From: Shewanella sp. ANA-3
Lineage (GTDB): Bacteria; Pseudomonadota; Gammaproteobacteria; Enterobacterales; Shewanellaceae
Reading direction: 5' to 3'
NCBI RefSeq assembly: GCF_000203935.1
Contig: NC_008577.1
Coordinates: 1,054,001 to 1,118,000, forward strand
Length of the DNA stretch: 64,000 nucleotides
Under the pieces are notes generated by a model. That model saw only the letters and a list, made by a program, of their open reading frames with translations, ran no database searches and was not told the origin of the DNA. Within the stretch, counting starts at the first letter, position 1. Each line of letters opens with the position of its first letter. A program made the translations under genes and the position numbers. Of this stretch, positions 23,891-33,330 are shown piece by piece.

Positions 23891-25522
23891 TTAAGCGACT
23901 TTAAAGCGTGACACTTCTTTTTGTAAGTTGCTGCAAATGGTTTGGGTGTTGACGACGATTTGCTGAGTCTCTTGGATAACGGTATTGCAGTAGCGGGTTT
24001 TGTCAGACAGCTCGGTCAAGTTGCGATTGATTTCTTCGGTCACATGGGTTTGCTCTTCGGTGGCCGTGGCGGTTTGGGTCGACATCTCACTGACCTTAGA
24101 GGTGGAGTTCAGGATCTCATCTAAGGCATCCTGTGTCTGACTGGCGAGGGTCACGGTCGAGTTCGTGAGGCTGGCGCCCGATTCAATGCTCTTAACTGCA
24201 TCATTTACACCCCGTTGTAACTCCTCAATCATACGCTGAATATCTTGGGTCGAGGTTTCGGTGCGGCTCGCCAGTGTCCGCACCTCATCGGCAACCACCG
24301 CAAAGCCGCGTCCTTGCTCACCCGCACGGGCCGCCTCAATGGCGGCGTTGAGGGCGAGTAGGTTAGTTTGCTCTGCAATCGAGCGGATAACATCCAATAC
24401 CGAGGCGATATTGGCGGAATTCACTGAGAGTTTTTCGATAACCGCCACGGCTTGTTTCACCGACTCAGACAGTTGCTGAATATGGTTAACCGACTGGGTA
24501 AGGATATTTTTACCCTCAATGGTTTGGTCGTTGACTTTAGTTATTTCGGTGGCGGTATGCAGGGCGTTGCTGGCCACCTCTCGCACCGCAGCGCTCATCT
24601 CATTCACCGCCGTGACTATGGTATCGACAAACTGTTCCTGCTCGTAACTGATGCCTATGGTGGTGGTTGATTTTGTCGCGAGATTTTCAACGGTTTGGCT
24701 GACATCTTTGGTTTGGCTGATAATCGCGATAACCATTTGCTGCAATTGGGCCACAAACAAGTTAAAGGCATTGGCTAGCTCGCCAATTTCATCTTGACGG
24801 GTGATGGGGATTCGTTGGGTTAAGTTTCCGTCGCCATCGACAATATCGTTGATCCTGTCGGTAATATCGCGGATCGCATTGACTATGATTTTGGGACCAA
24901 AGTAGGCGATCACGAGAGCTACTATCGCGACTAAGGTGGCTATGGTGACCGAAATTTGGGTTTGCGTGGTGGCCTGCTCTGAGGCCTGTAAATCCAGTTC
25001 CTTAACGCGGTTATCGGCGGCTTCACCGGCGGCGTTGTAGATACTCCTTAAGGCCTTAAACTCTTTTTTAGATTTGTTTTCATGGAGTTGTCTTGCCAGT
25101 TCAAAGTCATTGTTTTTCACAGCATTGATCACTTCCGATGAGGCTTGATACCAGAGTGAAAATTGCGCCTCAAAACCGCTGGTGGACTTGATAACTTCTA
25201 AATGGTCTTGCAGATAATTTTTAAATTCCCCCATGCGATCGCGCGCTTGGTCGACGTTTTCCTGCCAGTTGTCTATCTCACTCTTGCGGTTCTCGCTGCT
25301 GAGCTCGGGCCTAAGCAGTACTTCTTCACTCAATTGGGCCTGATAGAGATCGCGGTCGGCGTTGAGGATAGCCGAAATCGCCGGATTAAATCGTTGGCTA
25401 AACTCCTGCATTTGCTTGAGGGTGGTGCGGTTCTGCATCGCATCCGTCACGGCCATCACAATTAAGGCTGTGGCCATAATGGCAAACATCAGCGAAAACT
25501 TGACTCTAATGCTATTAAACAT
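23891..25522 (-). CDS. Methyl-accepting chemotaxis protein, 4-helix-bundle sensor type
   Basis: 543 aa from the ATG at 25522, which has GGAGAG upstream; longer frames lack a ribosome site. TM1 is at about 9-29, a periplasmic four-helix-bundle-like sensor at about 30-190 (rich in Glu, Gln and Leu), TM2 near 190-212, HAMP about 213-265, and the cytoplasmic signalling domain with the hairpin core [20 protein letters not shown] around 390-420. No C-terminal pentapeptide for CheR. The ligand is unknown. Confidence 0.9.
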   Translation of the reverse strand: MFNSIRVKFSLMFAIMATALIVMAVTDAMQNRTTLKQMQEFSQRFNPAISAILNADRDLYQAQLSEEVLLRPELSSENRKSEIDNWQENVDQARDRMGEFKNYLQDHLEVIKSTSGFEAQFSLWYQASSEVINAVKNNDFELARQLHENKSKKEFKALRSIYNAAGEAADNRVKELDLQASEQATTQTQISVTIATLVAIVALVIAYFGPKIIVNAIRDITDRINDIVDGDGNLTQRIPITRQDEIGELANAFNLFVAQLQQMVIAIISQTKDVSQTVENLATKSTTTIGISYEQEQFVDTIVTAVNEMSAAVREVASNALHTATEITKVNDQTIEGKNILTQSVNHIQQLSESVKQAVAVIEKLSVNSANIASVLDVIRSIAEQTNLLALNAAIEAARAGEQGRGFAVVADEVRTLASRTETSTQDIQRMIEELQRGVNDAVKSIESGASLTNSTVTLASQTQDALDEILNSTSKVSEMSTQTATATEEQTHVTEEINRNLTELSDKTRYCNTVIQETQQIVVNTQTICSNLQKEVSRFKVA

Positions 25523-25623
25523 GGGACTCTCCATAACTCTCTGACAAAACGACTTATTAAATAGCTTAGTCGCTATTTGGTTGTTTGCAGCAGCCTGCGA
25601 AAAGTCTGTATTAGAAGCGATGA

Positions 25624-25653
25624 TAAAAAAACGCCCCAAGGTTTTGGGGCGTT
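25624..25653 (-). terminator. Rho-independent terminator after the EamA gene
   Basis: On the minus strand, a 10-bp stem (AACGCCCCAA with TTGGGGCGTT) and 4-base loop run into T7. Confidence 0.9.
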
Positions 25654-25665
25654 GAGTTAAGCGAT

Positions 25666-26556
25666 TTATTCGGTGCAGGCGATAGGCGCTGGTGTTTTCG
25701 GTTTAGGTTTTACCTGTACTAACATCACCCCAAAGATGACCATAGCACCACCTATATAGTGATAAACGGCTAAGGTTTCATTCAGAATAATCGCCGCTAA
25801 GATTGCCGCGAGGATCGGCATCAAGTTGAAGAAAATACTGGTGCGCTCGGCCCCTAACTTGCTGATGCCATTAATCCAGGCCCAAGGTGCGATGAGTGAG
25901 GCCCCCAGAGCGGCATAGAGTATTAACGGCGCGGCTTGGCTGCTAATGGCTGTACTTGGCGCGCTAAACAGCAGCGGGATTAACATCAACACCGCGATAA
26001 GCCCTTGAATATACACTGACTCCCACGTCGATATCGGCAATTGCCAGCGTTTAAGCAATACCCCATAAAGTGCGTATACAAAGGCGCTGATGAGTAACAG
26101 TAAATCCCCTTGGGTCACGCCGATGGCAAGATTGGCCATATCGCCGTGGCTTAACATGAACACTAAGCCCAAGAGCGAAATCACAGTGCCACCAAAGACA
26201 AGAGGCGTCAGCTTTTGTTTGAGTAGTGGTACGGCCAAGAACAAGCTCACCATAGGCACCAGCGAGTTGATTAGGGCCATATTGGTCGCAGTTGTGGTTG
26301 CCGCCGCAAAATAAGCTAGGCTTTGGTTTAATACCATGCCTAAGGCGGCCAAGGTGGCGAGTTTGGGCAGTAATGGTGCAATCGTTTTACGCTTACGCCA
26401 GACGGGTTTTAGCATAAAAGGTGTTAATACTAGCATCGCAAAAAACCAGCGATAAAAGGCTATCGCTTCGGGGGCGATGATCCCAAAGGAGAGTTTGTTA
26501 ACAATGGCGTTGCCCGCCCAAATCACGACGGCGAGCAGGGGAAATAAATACAGCAT
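25666..26556 (-). CDS. EamA-family (DMT superfamily) transporter
   Basis: 296 aa with ten predicted helices arranged as two EamA repeats of five. The first helix carries [10 protein letters not shown] and the second repeat starts [22 protein letters not shown]. Such proteins mostly export metabolites or drugs. It is divergent from an AraC-type regulator gene 190 bases away, which probably controls it. Substrate unknown. Confidence 0.85.
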   Translation of the reverse strand: MLYLFPLLAVVIWAGNAIVNKLSFGIIAPEAIAFYRWFFAMLVLTPFMLKPVWRKRKTIAPLLPKLATLAALGMVLNQSLAYFAAATTTATNMALINSLVPMVSLFLAVPLLKQKLTPLVFGGTVISLLGLVFMLSHGDMANLAIGVTQGDLLLLISAFVYALYGVLLKRWQLPISTWESVYIQGLIAVLMLIPLLFSAPSTAISSQAAPLILYAALGASLIAPWAWINGISKLGAERTSIFFNLMPILAAILAAIILNETLAVYHYIGGAMVIFGVMLVQVKPKPKTPAPIACTE

Positions 26557-26748
26557 AGGTCAGTCTTAATTGGTGTGGAGACGGGGTTAGGCGAAGGGGC
26601 TTAAACCCGATGTTTTAGGCTGCTGCTATTATCTCTGGTCTTTTATGATATAAATATCGCTTAAAAGACAATGTCAGTTCGTCGGCGGACAATCCTTTTT
26701 AAGTCTCAGTATTCGCCTCGAATTTGCCAGCCTATTTTTGGAGTTCTG

Positions 26749-27528
26749 ATGCGTCCCGTTTATCATCCGCTCAAGGCTGAACAAGCGCCTGTTGCCGATA
26801 TTTTCTTCAACTATGAAGCGTTTCTCCCTAATACCATCACCCCAAAACACAGTCACACTTGGGGGCAGTTGCAGCTGATCAGCGGTGGTATTATGGAGCT
26901 GCATGCCGCAGGGCAGCGGTTTTTATCACCTTCCCAATATGCGATTTGGGTACCTGCTGGGATTGAACATGAGAGTTTTACTCGCCGCAGTATTCATTAT
27001 TGCTCGATGAATATAGTTGCTAGTCGTGCTGGGGCTTTTCCGAATGAAACCTGCCTGCTGGCGGTCACGCCCATCGCACTGGCGATAGTGAACGACCTGA
27101 GGGAGCGGCAAATCAGAGTGGCCGAGAGCGACGCAGATAAACGTCTAGTTGAAGTGTTAATCGATCAGTTGATTTTAGGTCAGGCACAGCCGCAATTTTT
27201 ACCTTCGAGTAGCGATAAATTATTACAGCCCATTTTGCAGCAACTCGAACTCGACCCCGCCAGCCAAAAGAGCCTTAAGAGTTGGGCAAGCGAGCTGCAT
27301 ACCACAGAGCGCACTCTGGCTCGGCGATGCCAAGACAGCCTTGGGATGAGTTTTACTGAGCTGCGGCAGCGACATAAGTTTATTTATTCGTTACAGCTAT
27401 TACGTGAAGGATTGGCAATCAAGGAGGTGGCGCTGACCTTGGGCTATAACCAAACCTCACCTTATATTGTGATGTTTAAAAAATATGCTCAATATTCGCC
27501 TGAGCAATATCGCCGACAATTGGGATAA
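26749..27528 (+). CDS. AraC-family transcriptional regulator with cupin sensor
   Basis: 259 aa from the ATG at 26749 with TTGGAG upstream; a longer frame from 26671 would place its start in the promoter. The N-terminal part (about 30-110) is a cupin with PKHSHTWGQLQLI, and the C-terminal 100 residues hold two helix-turn-helix motifs ending in LGYNQTSPYIVMFKKY and SPEQYRRQLG. Divergent from the EamA transporter gene, whose control is its likely role. The effector is not known. Confidence 0.87.
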   Translation: MRPVYHPLKAEQAPVADIFFNYEAFLPNTITPKHSHTWGQLQLISGGIMELHAAGQRFLSPSQYAIWVPAGIEHESFTRRSIHYCSMNIVASRAGAFPNETCLLAVTPIALAIVNDLRERQIRVAESDADKRLVEVLIDQLILGQAQPQFLPSSSDKLLQPILQQLELDPASQKSLKSWASELHTTERTLARRCQDSLGMSFTELRQRHKFIYSLQLLREGLAIKEVALTLGYNQTSPYIVMFKKYAQYSPEQYRRQLG

Positions 27529-27530
27529 AA

Positions 27531-27560
27531 AAGAGGGCGTGATAGTCACCACGCCCTCTT
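27531..27560. terminator. Hairpin terminator, better oriented for the minus strand
   Basis: An 11-bp stem (AAGAGGGCGTG with CACGCCCTCTT) and 8-base loop. The T run is stronger on the minus strand (after the 29-aa gene) than on the plus strand (after the AraC gene). Confidence 0.78.
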
Positions 27561-27600
27561 GCTCATAAAGAGAGGATTTAAGGGATTTTTTACACAGGGA

Positions 27601-27690
27601 TTAATCGGAGTTTTTCTGTCGATTCCGTTTATCCTGACGTTTCTCTTTTAAGGTTTTCATCGGCGGTTTTTTCGCTTTTTCTTTACTCAT
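27601..27690 (-). CDS. 29-residue Lys/Arg-rich small protein
   Basis: ATG at 27690 (minus) with GGAG upstream, ending TAA at 27601. The peptide begins MSKEKAKKPP and continues with alternating basic residues (KEKRQDKRNRQK). It is highly charged, with no hydrophobic segment, and would bind nucleic acid or ribosomes if anything. It ends just before a terminator suited to its strand, supporting a real transcript. I do not recognise a named family. Confidence 0.6.
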   Translation of the reverse strand: MSKEKAKKPPMKTLKEKRQDKRNRQKNSD

Positions 27691-28096
27691 GACAATGACT
27701 CCTAACTGAATCTAAACTCAGCAAAGTGATACTTAGTAAAGTGAAACTTCATAAAATGAGACTATCGACTGTAGCGCCGCATTCTTACCGATAGTGTCGT
27801 TAATATTACCCGTCGGCAAAATTAACTCATGAAAAGCCGTATGAGCCAGATAAATAAACTTATACCTCTTGATGGTTTTTACATAAGCGCTGCCATACTC
27901 GGTAAATATGCAAGAGGTCTAAGCCTTGGCTCATCGGCTTTAATTTGTTTCGCGGCCTGTTAATGACTTCAAAATAGCGCTCTCCCTATTTCCTTATATG
28001 CCAATGCTAGATGCCGCCGCAAATAGCGACCTAAAAGCATGCTGCCACTGAAATTTGAGCATACTTTATTCTGATAAAACTATTTTTACCGTTAAT
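27691..28096. other. Intergenic region, no gene seen
   Basis: 406 bases, mostly AT-rich. It should hold the promoter of the 29-aa gene on the right of its start. No operator recognised. Confidence 0.5.
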
Positions 28097-28483
28097 TTAT
28101 TTTTTGCTGAGGGTGATGTCTTTCACCATAAATAATACAGGTTTACCTAGAATATTGACTTCGGCATATTCGCCCTTTGTGCGCCCGAGTAAGCTTACGC
28201 CGAGGTCAGAGATCACCGAATAACGTCCCGCTCTGGGTTTGTGCCTGGGCGGATACACCAGCTCGATACGGTATTCCTGCTGGTCCTGTTGGTTAACCAG
28301 TAAAATTTCTCGACCAACTGTCACTTTATCTTGGGTTTCTTCACTCTTAAGTTGATCCAGTTTTGCGATCACCGCAGCTAATGAAGTCGGGCGCAGTGAG
28401 GCATTAAAACTGTTTTGCAGGTAATAGGTTTCAGTTTTCAACATAAAAGACTGAAATAGATTGCTAAAAAAAGAATAAAACAT
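28097..28483 (-). CDS. GreA/GreB C-terminal-domain protein, Rnk-like
   Basis: 128 aa. After a short N-terminal helical part, residues about 50-125 (VGREILLVNQQDQQEYRIELVYPP, then SVLSPLG-like ISDLGVSLLGRTKGE) form the FKBP-like C-terminal domain of GreA/GreB elongation factors and Rnk. The long coiled-coil of true Gre factors is missing. Rnk-like proteins bind RNA polymerase and alter nucleotide metabolism; this one may do so. GAGGT precedes the ATG; an internal Met at 15 is an alternative start. Confidence 0.7.
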   Translation of the reverse strand: MFYSFFSNLFQSFMLKTETYYLQNSFNASLRPTSLAAVIAKLDQLKSEETQDKVTVGREILLVNQQDQQEYRIELVYPPRHKPRAGRYSVISDLGVSLLGRTKGEYAEVNILGKPVLFMVKDITLSKK

Positions 28484-28944
28484 AACTACCTCAAAATATG
28501 AGCTAGATAACTGCCGTGCCCCAAAATAAAAATGGAAGCGATAAATTAAAATATGGGAATTCGATGCCGAGTGCGAGTGGCACTCGGCTTAAACTGGAAA
28601 TTTAAGTGAAAGGCGTACAAAGCGGGATAAATAATGAGGCTTATTTAGCGTAAAAGGCGATGATTCAAATGTGATAGATGAAAATGCATTGTTTAACATG
28701 TTGCTACATCTCCATATCAAATTAAGGCTAAATTAATCATCCAATTGGGTTGATGATTAATGACTAATAAACTGTCCATACCATAGGCCAACTGAAAAAA
28801 TAAAGCAACCCATGTTTTAACTCTAGGCTCTTTATTTCTGGAATGACGTTTTCCTATTAAATAAAAATATTTTCTTAATAACCGGCGATATTTTTAGGCA
28901 ATTATTAGCGCATAAATTGATTAACGTGGCTGAATGTTAAGCCA
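28484..28944. other. Intergenic region with one strong inverted repeat
   Basis: 460 AT-rich bases, no gene. An inverted repeat GCCGAGTGC-GAGTG-GCACTCGGC lies at 28566-28588, upstream of the Rnk-like gene on the minus strand, without a T run. Confidence 0.6.
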
Positions 28945-29079
28945 CTAAGTTGTTAGCCCTGCACCTTGCAGGATAATTTTAAGGCAGAGGGAAACCAGCA
29001 GTAGGCAACTGACGCTGGTGCACCAAATCAGTAGTAACCAGCCGAGCCGTTTGGGGAGCGATGAAGTCTGAGTCGTCAT
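28945..29079 (-). CDS. DUF2474 small membrane subunit linked to the bd-type oxidase
   Basis: 44 aa on the minus strand, ATG at 29079 with GGAG 6 bases upstream, TAG ending at 28945. One membrane helix (about 13-35) preceded by the RLGWLLLIW motif and followed by ILQGAGLTT, the pattern of DUF2474 proteins. These are encoded with cyanide-insensitive-type bd oxidases and take the place of CydX. It follows cydB by 59 bases on the same strand. Too short for most gene callers. Confidence 0.85.
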   Translation of the reverse strand: MTTQTSSLPKRLGWLLLIWCTSVSCLLLVSLCLKIILQGAGLTT

Positions 29080-29138
29080 TGCAATCTCCTAAGTTGTGTT
29101 GCTGGCAGCCGAGTCGATATCGGCTGCATGAAGTCGTT

Positions 29139-30146
29139 TTAGTGATAACCCGCATCCTTGGTGACTTTGCCGCGAAACACGTAATAGCTCCAAAAGGTGT
29201 AGGCCAAGATCAAGGGGATAATCATCAGTGCGCCGATGAGCATAAAACCTAAGCTGCTCTCAGGTGCAGCCGCCTGCCATAGGCTGATCGTTGGCGGAAT
29301 AATATGTGGCCAGATGCTGATGCCCAAGCCACTAAAGCCTAAGAAGATTAACGCGAGCGTTAGCAAGAAGGGGCGATAGTCATCCTCAGTATTTAAAGCG
29401 CGAATAAGTGCCTTAGTGCAGAGTAATACCAGCAGAGGTACAGGCGCAAAATAGAATAAATTCGGCAGACTAAACCAGCGCAGGGCAATATTGGGTTGTA
29501 CGAAGGGTGTCCATAAACTGACGATTCCTATGGTCATCAGCAGGCAAACAGCGAGGACTTTAGCAAGTTGCTGCATGGTCGTCTTGAGTGTGCCTGTGCA
29601 TTTCTTCACTAACCAAGTTGCGCCAAGCAGCGCGTAGGCCAGCATCAGCCCAAAACCACAGAAGAGTGAGAAGGGCGATAACCAATCGAAGCTGCTACCG
29701 CTGAACCTTTGTCCATCTACCGAAATGCCCGAGATAAATGCGCCGAGCACTACGCCTTGGGCAAAGGTGGCAATAATCGAGCCGAACATAAAGGCTTTGT
29801 CCCAAAAGGGTTTGGTCTCTGCGCTGGATTTAAACCTAAATTCAAAGGCGACGCCGCGAAAAATCAACGCGAGTAGCATGATCAGTAAGGGAATGGTCAG
29901 GGCTTCGAGCACTATGGCGTAGGCGAGAGGAAAGGCGCCGAGCAGGCTAGCACCACCGAGTACCAGCCAAGTCTCGTTTCCATCCCACACTGGCGCGACG
30001 GTGTTGACCATTACATCCCTATCGTCCTCATCATGGATGAAGGGAAATAAGATGCCGATGCCAAGATCGAAGCCATCCATCACTATATACATGAGTGTGG
30101 CAAAGATGATGATCCCAAACCAAATCAGGGGTAAGTCGAATTCCAT
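29139..30146 (-). CDS. cydB: Cytochrome bd-type quinol oxidase subunit II, CioB-like
   Basis: 335 aa, the length typical of CioB rather than the longer E. coli CydB. Eight predicted helices. The N terminus MEFDLPLIWFGIIIFATLMYIVMDGFDLG is characteristic, and EDDRDVMVNTVAPVWDGNETW follows in the first loop. It forms the second subunit of the quinol-oxidising oxygen reductase in the inner membrane. Lies 55 bases after cydA and before the DUF2474 gene. Confidence 0.93.
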   Translation of the reverse strand: MEFDLPLIWFGIIIFATLMYIVMDGFDLGIGILFPFIHDEDDRDVMVNTVAPVWDGNETWLVLGGASLLGAFPLAYAIVLEALTIPLLIMLLALIFRGVAFEFRFKSSAETKPFWDKAFMFGSIIATFAQGVVLGAFISGISVDGQRFSGSSFDWLSPFSLFCGFGLMLAYALLGATWLVKKCTGTLKTTMQQLAKVLAVCLLMTIGIVSLWTPFVQPNIALRWFSLPNLFYFAPVPLLVLLCTKALIRALNTEDDYRPFLLTLALIFLGFSGLGISIWPHIIPPTISLWQAAAPESSLGFMLIGALMIIPLILAYTFWSYYVFRGKVTKDAGYH

Positions 30147-30201
30147 GTTGTGCCTTTAAATGGGTTGATTAATCAATTGATATGCTAAAAAACTGGATTT
30201 G

Positions 30202-31542
30202 TTATCCATGGTGCTCAATCCCTTGCGCTATCGGCCCTTTACTGATGAGCCGCATCATGTAGCGATAACCCACGCCAAAAATGCCGAAGTAACAGATAAC
30301 AAACATCATCAGGCTGATGCTTAAATGGGTCACACTGTGGGACGAAACCGCATCTTGAGTGCGCATTAACCCTTGGATAACCCAAGGTTGGCGGCCAAGT
30401 TCAGTGGTAAACCAGCCCGCGAGGGTCGCGATTAATCCCGCGGGACCTAACAAGAGTACCAAGCGCAGGAACAGGCGATTGCTGTATAGCGTCTGCTTGC
30501 GTCTAAGGTAGAGGCTCCAGACGCCCGCCAAAATCATCAGCACGCCTAAGCCCACCATCACCCTAAAACTCCAAAACACTAAGGACACATTGGGCCAATC
30601 CTCGGCAGGAAACTCAGTGAGTGCTGGCACTTGCTTGGTTATATCGTGTTTTAAAATCAGACTGGCTAATCCTGGAATTTCCAAACTGAAATGATTGGTT
30701 TGCTTATCCATATCGGGCATCGCGAATAAGATGAGCGGCGTAGGTTCATCCCCTTCATTACGCCAGTGGCCTTCCATCGCCGCGATTTTTACTGGTTGAT
30801 ACTCAAGGGTATTTAGCCCGTGAAAGTCACCAATCACTGCTTGCAGCGGTGCAACAATCAATGCCATCCACATGGCCATGGAAAGCATTTTACGAATCGC
30901 GGGAGTATCGTTTCCTTTGAGCAAATGCCACGCGGCGGAGGCGCCAACAAAGAAGGCCGAGGAGAGAAAGGCGGCAACCGTCATATGGGTTAAACGGTAG
31001 GGAAATGAAGGATTAAACACGATTTGCCACCAGTCGATGGGGACGACTCGGTTATCAATGATTTCAACCCCCTGAGGTGTGTGCATCCAACTATTGGAGG
31101 CGAGGATCCAAAAGGTTGAAATCACAGTGCCCGTGGCCACCATGCAAGTGGCAAAAAAGTGCAGCTTTTTGCCAACCTTATTTTGCCCAAACAGCATCAC
31201 TCCGAGAAATCCCGCCTCGAGGAAAAATGCTGTCAGCACTTCATAGGTGAGCAGAGGGCCGGTTACGCTGCCCGCAAAGGCCGAAAAACCACTCCAGTGG
31301 GTGCCAAATTGGTATGCCATCACTATGCCTGAGACCACGCCCATGCCGAAGTTAATGGCAAAAATCTTGACCCAGAATTGATAAAGCTGCTGATAAATCT
31401 GATTGTTTGTCTTCAACCAGAGTCCTTCTAACACGGCTAAATAGGTGGCTAACCCAATAGTGATTGCGGGAAAGATAATGTGAAAAGAAACGGTAAAAGC
31501 GAATTGGATCCTCGCGAGTACGGTGGCATCAAAATCAAACAT
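30202..31542 (-). CDS. cydA: Cytochrome bd-type quinol oxidase subunit I, CioA-like (short Q-loop)
   Basis: 446 aa, shorter than E. coli CydA (about 520), consistent with the cyanide-insensitive branch with a short quinol loop. Heme ligands: His21 in FTVSFHIIFPAI (b595), a His in YRLTHMTVAAF near 186, and the Met in FWSFRVMVGLG. GLNTLEYQPVKIAAMEGHW is the conserved stretch before the Q-loop, and GWFTTELGRQPW near the end is the subunit signature. It oxidises quinol and reduces oxygen to water. First gene of the cydA-cydB-DUF2474 unit, divergent from a MocR-type regulator gene. Confidence 0.93.
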   Translation of the reverse strand: MFDFDATVLARIQFAFTVSFHIIFPAITIGLATYLAVLEGLWLKTNNQIYQQLYQFWVKIFAINFGMGVVSGIVMAYQFGTHWSGFSAFAGSVTGPLLTYEVLTAFFLEAGFLGVMLFGQNKVGKKLHFFATCMVATGTVISTFWILASNSWMHTPQGVEIIDNRVVPIDWWQIVFNPSFPYRLTHMTVAAFLSSAFFVGASAAWHLLKGNDTPAIRKMLSMAMWMALIVAPLQAVIGDFHGLNTLEYQPVKIAAMEGHWRNEGDEPTPLILFAMPDMDKQTNHFSLEIPGLASLILKHDITKQVPALTEFPAEDWPNVSLVFWSFRVMVGLGVLMILAGVWSLYLRRKQTLYSNRLFLRLVLLLGPAGLIATLAGWFTTELGRQPWVIQGLMRTQDAVSSHSVTHLSISLMMFVICYFGIFGVGYRYMMRLISKGPIAQGIEHHG

Positions 31543-31647
31543 AGTGTCCTCAGGCGTGCAGCAAAGGGATGTGTAAATGCAAGTCGCTCAGCGCCTCGGA
31601 TTCGTACCGCTGATGGCTTGTGCGCTATTAGACCATGGGGTAACCTG

Positions 31648-31689
31648 GCTATAACAGATACAGAATTAACTGAGTTAGCTATAACAGAT
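31648..31689 (+). promoter_or_regulatory. Direct repeats, probable MocR-family operator
   Basis: GCTATAACAGAT occurs exactly twice, at 31648-31659 and 31678-31689, 30 bases apart; the second overlaps the ATG of the regulator gene. A degenerate third copy, GCTATTA, is at 31624. MocR regulators commonly bind direct repeats near their own genes. Confidence 0.7.
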
Positions 31690-33100
31690 GTCTAAATACC
31701 AACAGTTAGCGCAGGATCTCAAAAACCGAATTTCTCAAGGTGTCTGGCAGGCGGGGGATAAACTGCCCTCATTGCGGCAAACCGTGACGGATTCGGGGCT
31801 GAGTTTAATGACGGTGCTTAACGCCTATCAGTTGCTCGAAAGCCAAGGCGTGATATTGGCGCAGGCAAAATCCGGTTACATAGTGGCGCCTCAGCCCGAA
31901 GCCTTTCGTTATCCAGAGACTCAACGACAAATCTATTTCTCCGATAGGCTCGATATTAACGAGTTTGTGTTTAACGTATTACAGGCATCGAAACAGGCGG
32001 GGATTGTGCCCTTTGGCTCAGCATTCCCCGATCCCAGTTTATTTCCACAGCAAGCCTTGGCGCGCTCGTTGGTCAAGGTCACTCGGCAGATGTCGCCGTC
32101 GTTTGCGGCCGATAATCTTCCCCCCGGTAATGCTGGGTTACGCAAGGCGATTTCCCAACGTTATGCCAAGTTAGGCATGAGCGTGGCGCCCGATGAAATT
32201 TTAATTACCTCGGGGGCGATGGAGGCGCTGAACTTGAGCTTAGCGGCCTTGGCTCAGGCGGGGGATTGGGTCGTGATTGAATCGCCTACCTTTTATGGTG
32301 CGATGCAAGCCATTGAACGCCTCAAGCTGAGGGCGATTGCGGTCGCGACGGATCCCCGCGAAGGGATTGATCTTAACGCTTTGGCTGAAGTACTTAAGAC
32401 CTATCCCGTCAAAGCCTGTTGGTTGATGAGTCTGCATCAAAACCCCTTAGGTTGTAGTTTGTCTGACCAGAAAAAACAGGCTGTTTATCAACTGCTTTGT
32501 GAACATAATGTCAGTCTGATTGAAGATGATGTATATCAAGAGCTTTATGTCGGTTCGAGTGCGCCTAGGCCGATTAAAGCCTTAGACACTCAAGGCTGCG
32601 TACTGCATTGTGGTTCCTTTTCTAAATCCTTGATTGCGGGATATCGAGTCGGTTGGGTTGCCGCGGGGCGCCATGCCCCGCAATTGCAACGCTTGCAATT
32701 AATGTCGACCCTCTCAACCAGTGCGCCTATGCAACTGGCCATCGCCGATTTTATTCAGTCACCCCAATATGAGCGTCATTTAAAGCGCTTACGCCACACC
32801 TTAGCGGATCGCAAATTTGCCATGTATCAGTTGCTGCGGGCTCACTTGCCGGAGTCTGTAAGTGTGAACTTTGAGCCGGGCGGTTATTTCCTCTGGCTGG
32901 CGTTGCCTAGTCATATGGATGCGACGCAGATATACCATAGTGCACTTGAGCGAGGGATCAGTATCGCGCCGGGGAATCTCTTTAGTAATCAAGCAGAGTT
33001 TCGCCATTTTATGCGCATTAATGCCTCCTACGATTGCTCACCCGAGTTAGTGCGTGCGGTAAAAGCGCTCGCGCAGATCCTAGAGCACTCCCCGAATTAA
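31688..33100 (+). CDS. MocR-type regulator: GntR helix-turn-helix fused to PLP aminotransferase domain
   Basis: 470 aa. The winged helix-turn-helix of the GntR family is at about 1-70 (RISQGVWQAGDKLPSLRQ), then a type I aminotransferase-like domain at about 95-465 with the PLP pocket Asn-Pro (HQNPLGCS), Asp (IEDDVYQEL) and the Lys in CGSFSKSLIAGYRVGW. Such proteins use bound PLP-amino acid adducts to sense metabolites, and some are dedicated to PLP or aminotransferase gene control. It is divergent from cydA, but that does not prove it controls the oxidase. Confidence 0.9.
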   Translation: MSKYQQLAQDLKNRISQGVWQAGDKLPSLRQTVTDSGLSLMTVLNAYQLLESQGVILAQAKSGYIVAPQPEAFRYPETQRQIYFSDRLDINEFVFNVLQASKQAGIVPFGSAFPDPSLFPQQALARSLVKVTRQMSPSFAADNLPPGNAGLRKAISQRYAKLGMSVAPDEILITSGAMEALNLSLAALAQAGDWVVIESPTFYGAMQAIERLKLRAIAVATDPREGIDLNALAEVLKTYPVKACWLMSLHQNPLGCSLSDQKKQAVYQLLCEHNVSLIEDDVYQELYVGSSAPRPIKALDTQGCVLHCGSFSKSLIAGYRVGWVAAGRHAPQLQRLQLMSTLSTSAPMQLAIADFIQSPQYERHLKRLRHTLADRKFAMYQLLRAHLPESVSVNFEPGGYFLWLALPSHMDATQIYHSALERGISIAPGNLFSNQAEFRHFMRINASYDCSPELVRAVKALAQILEHSPN

Positions 33101-33153
33101 TAGGCCAAAGTGTGAGCCGTTGCGTCAATTTTAATGGCGATTTAAAAATTTTT

Positions 33154-33177
33154 AGACTTCTAGATGTCTATCTGTTA
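33154..33177 (+). promoter_or_regulatory. MetJ operator upstream of metY
   Basis: Two adjacent met boxes AGACTTCT and AGATGTCT (each one base from AGACGTCT), followed by a weaker third unit. About 155 bases before the metY start. Confidence 0.82.
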
Positions 33178-33330
33178 GCTTGAGTGCAGTGCACAAATCT
33201 TGTGCGATTAGAGCATGGGTTAGGATAACGCTCCCCCTCAATTTGACTTGGGGAGTGGCTATGTTTTGAGAACAGTTTAGGGAACTGTTTTTGGCGTTGT
33301 TCGGGGAATTTATTGGGGAAGGACACAAAG

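Noticed and set aside
33313..33330. TTG start for metY six codons upstream
   Set aside because: GGAAGGA is placed for the ATG at 33331, and the extra residues are not typical of MetY.
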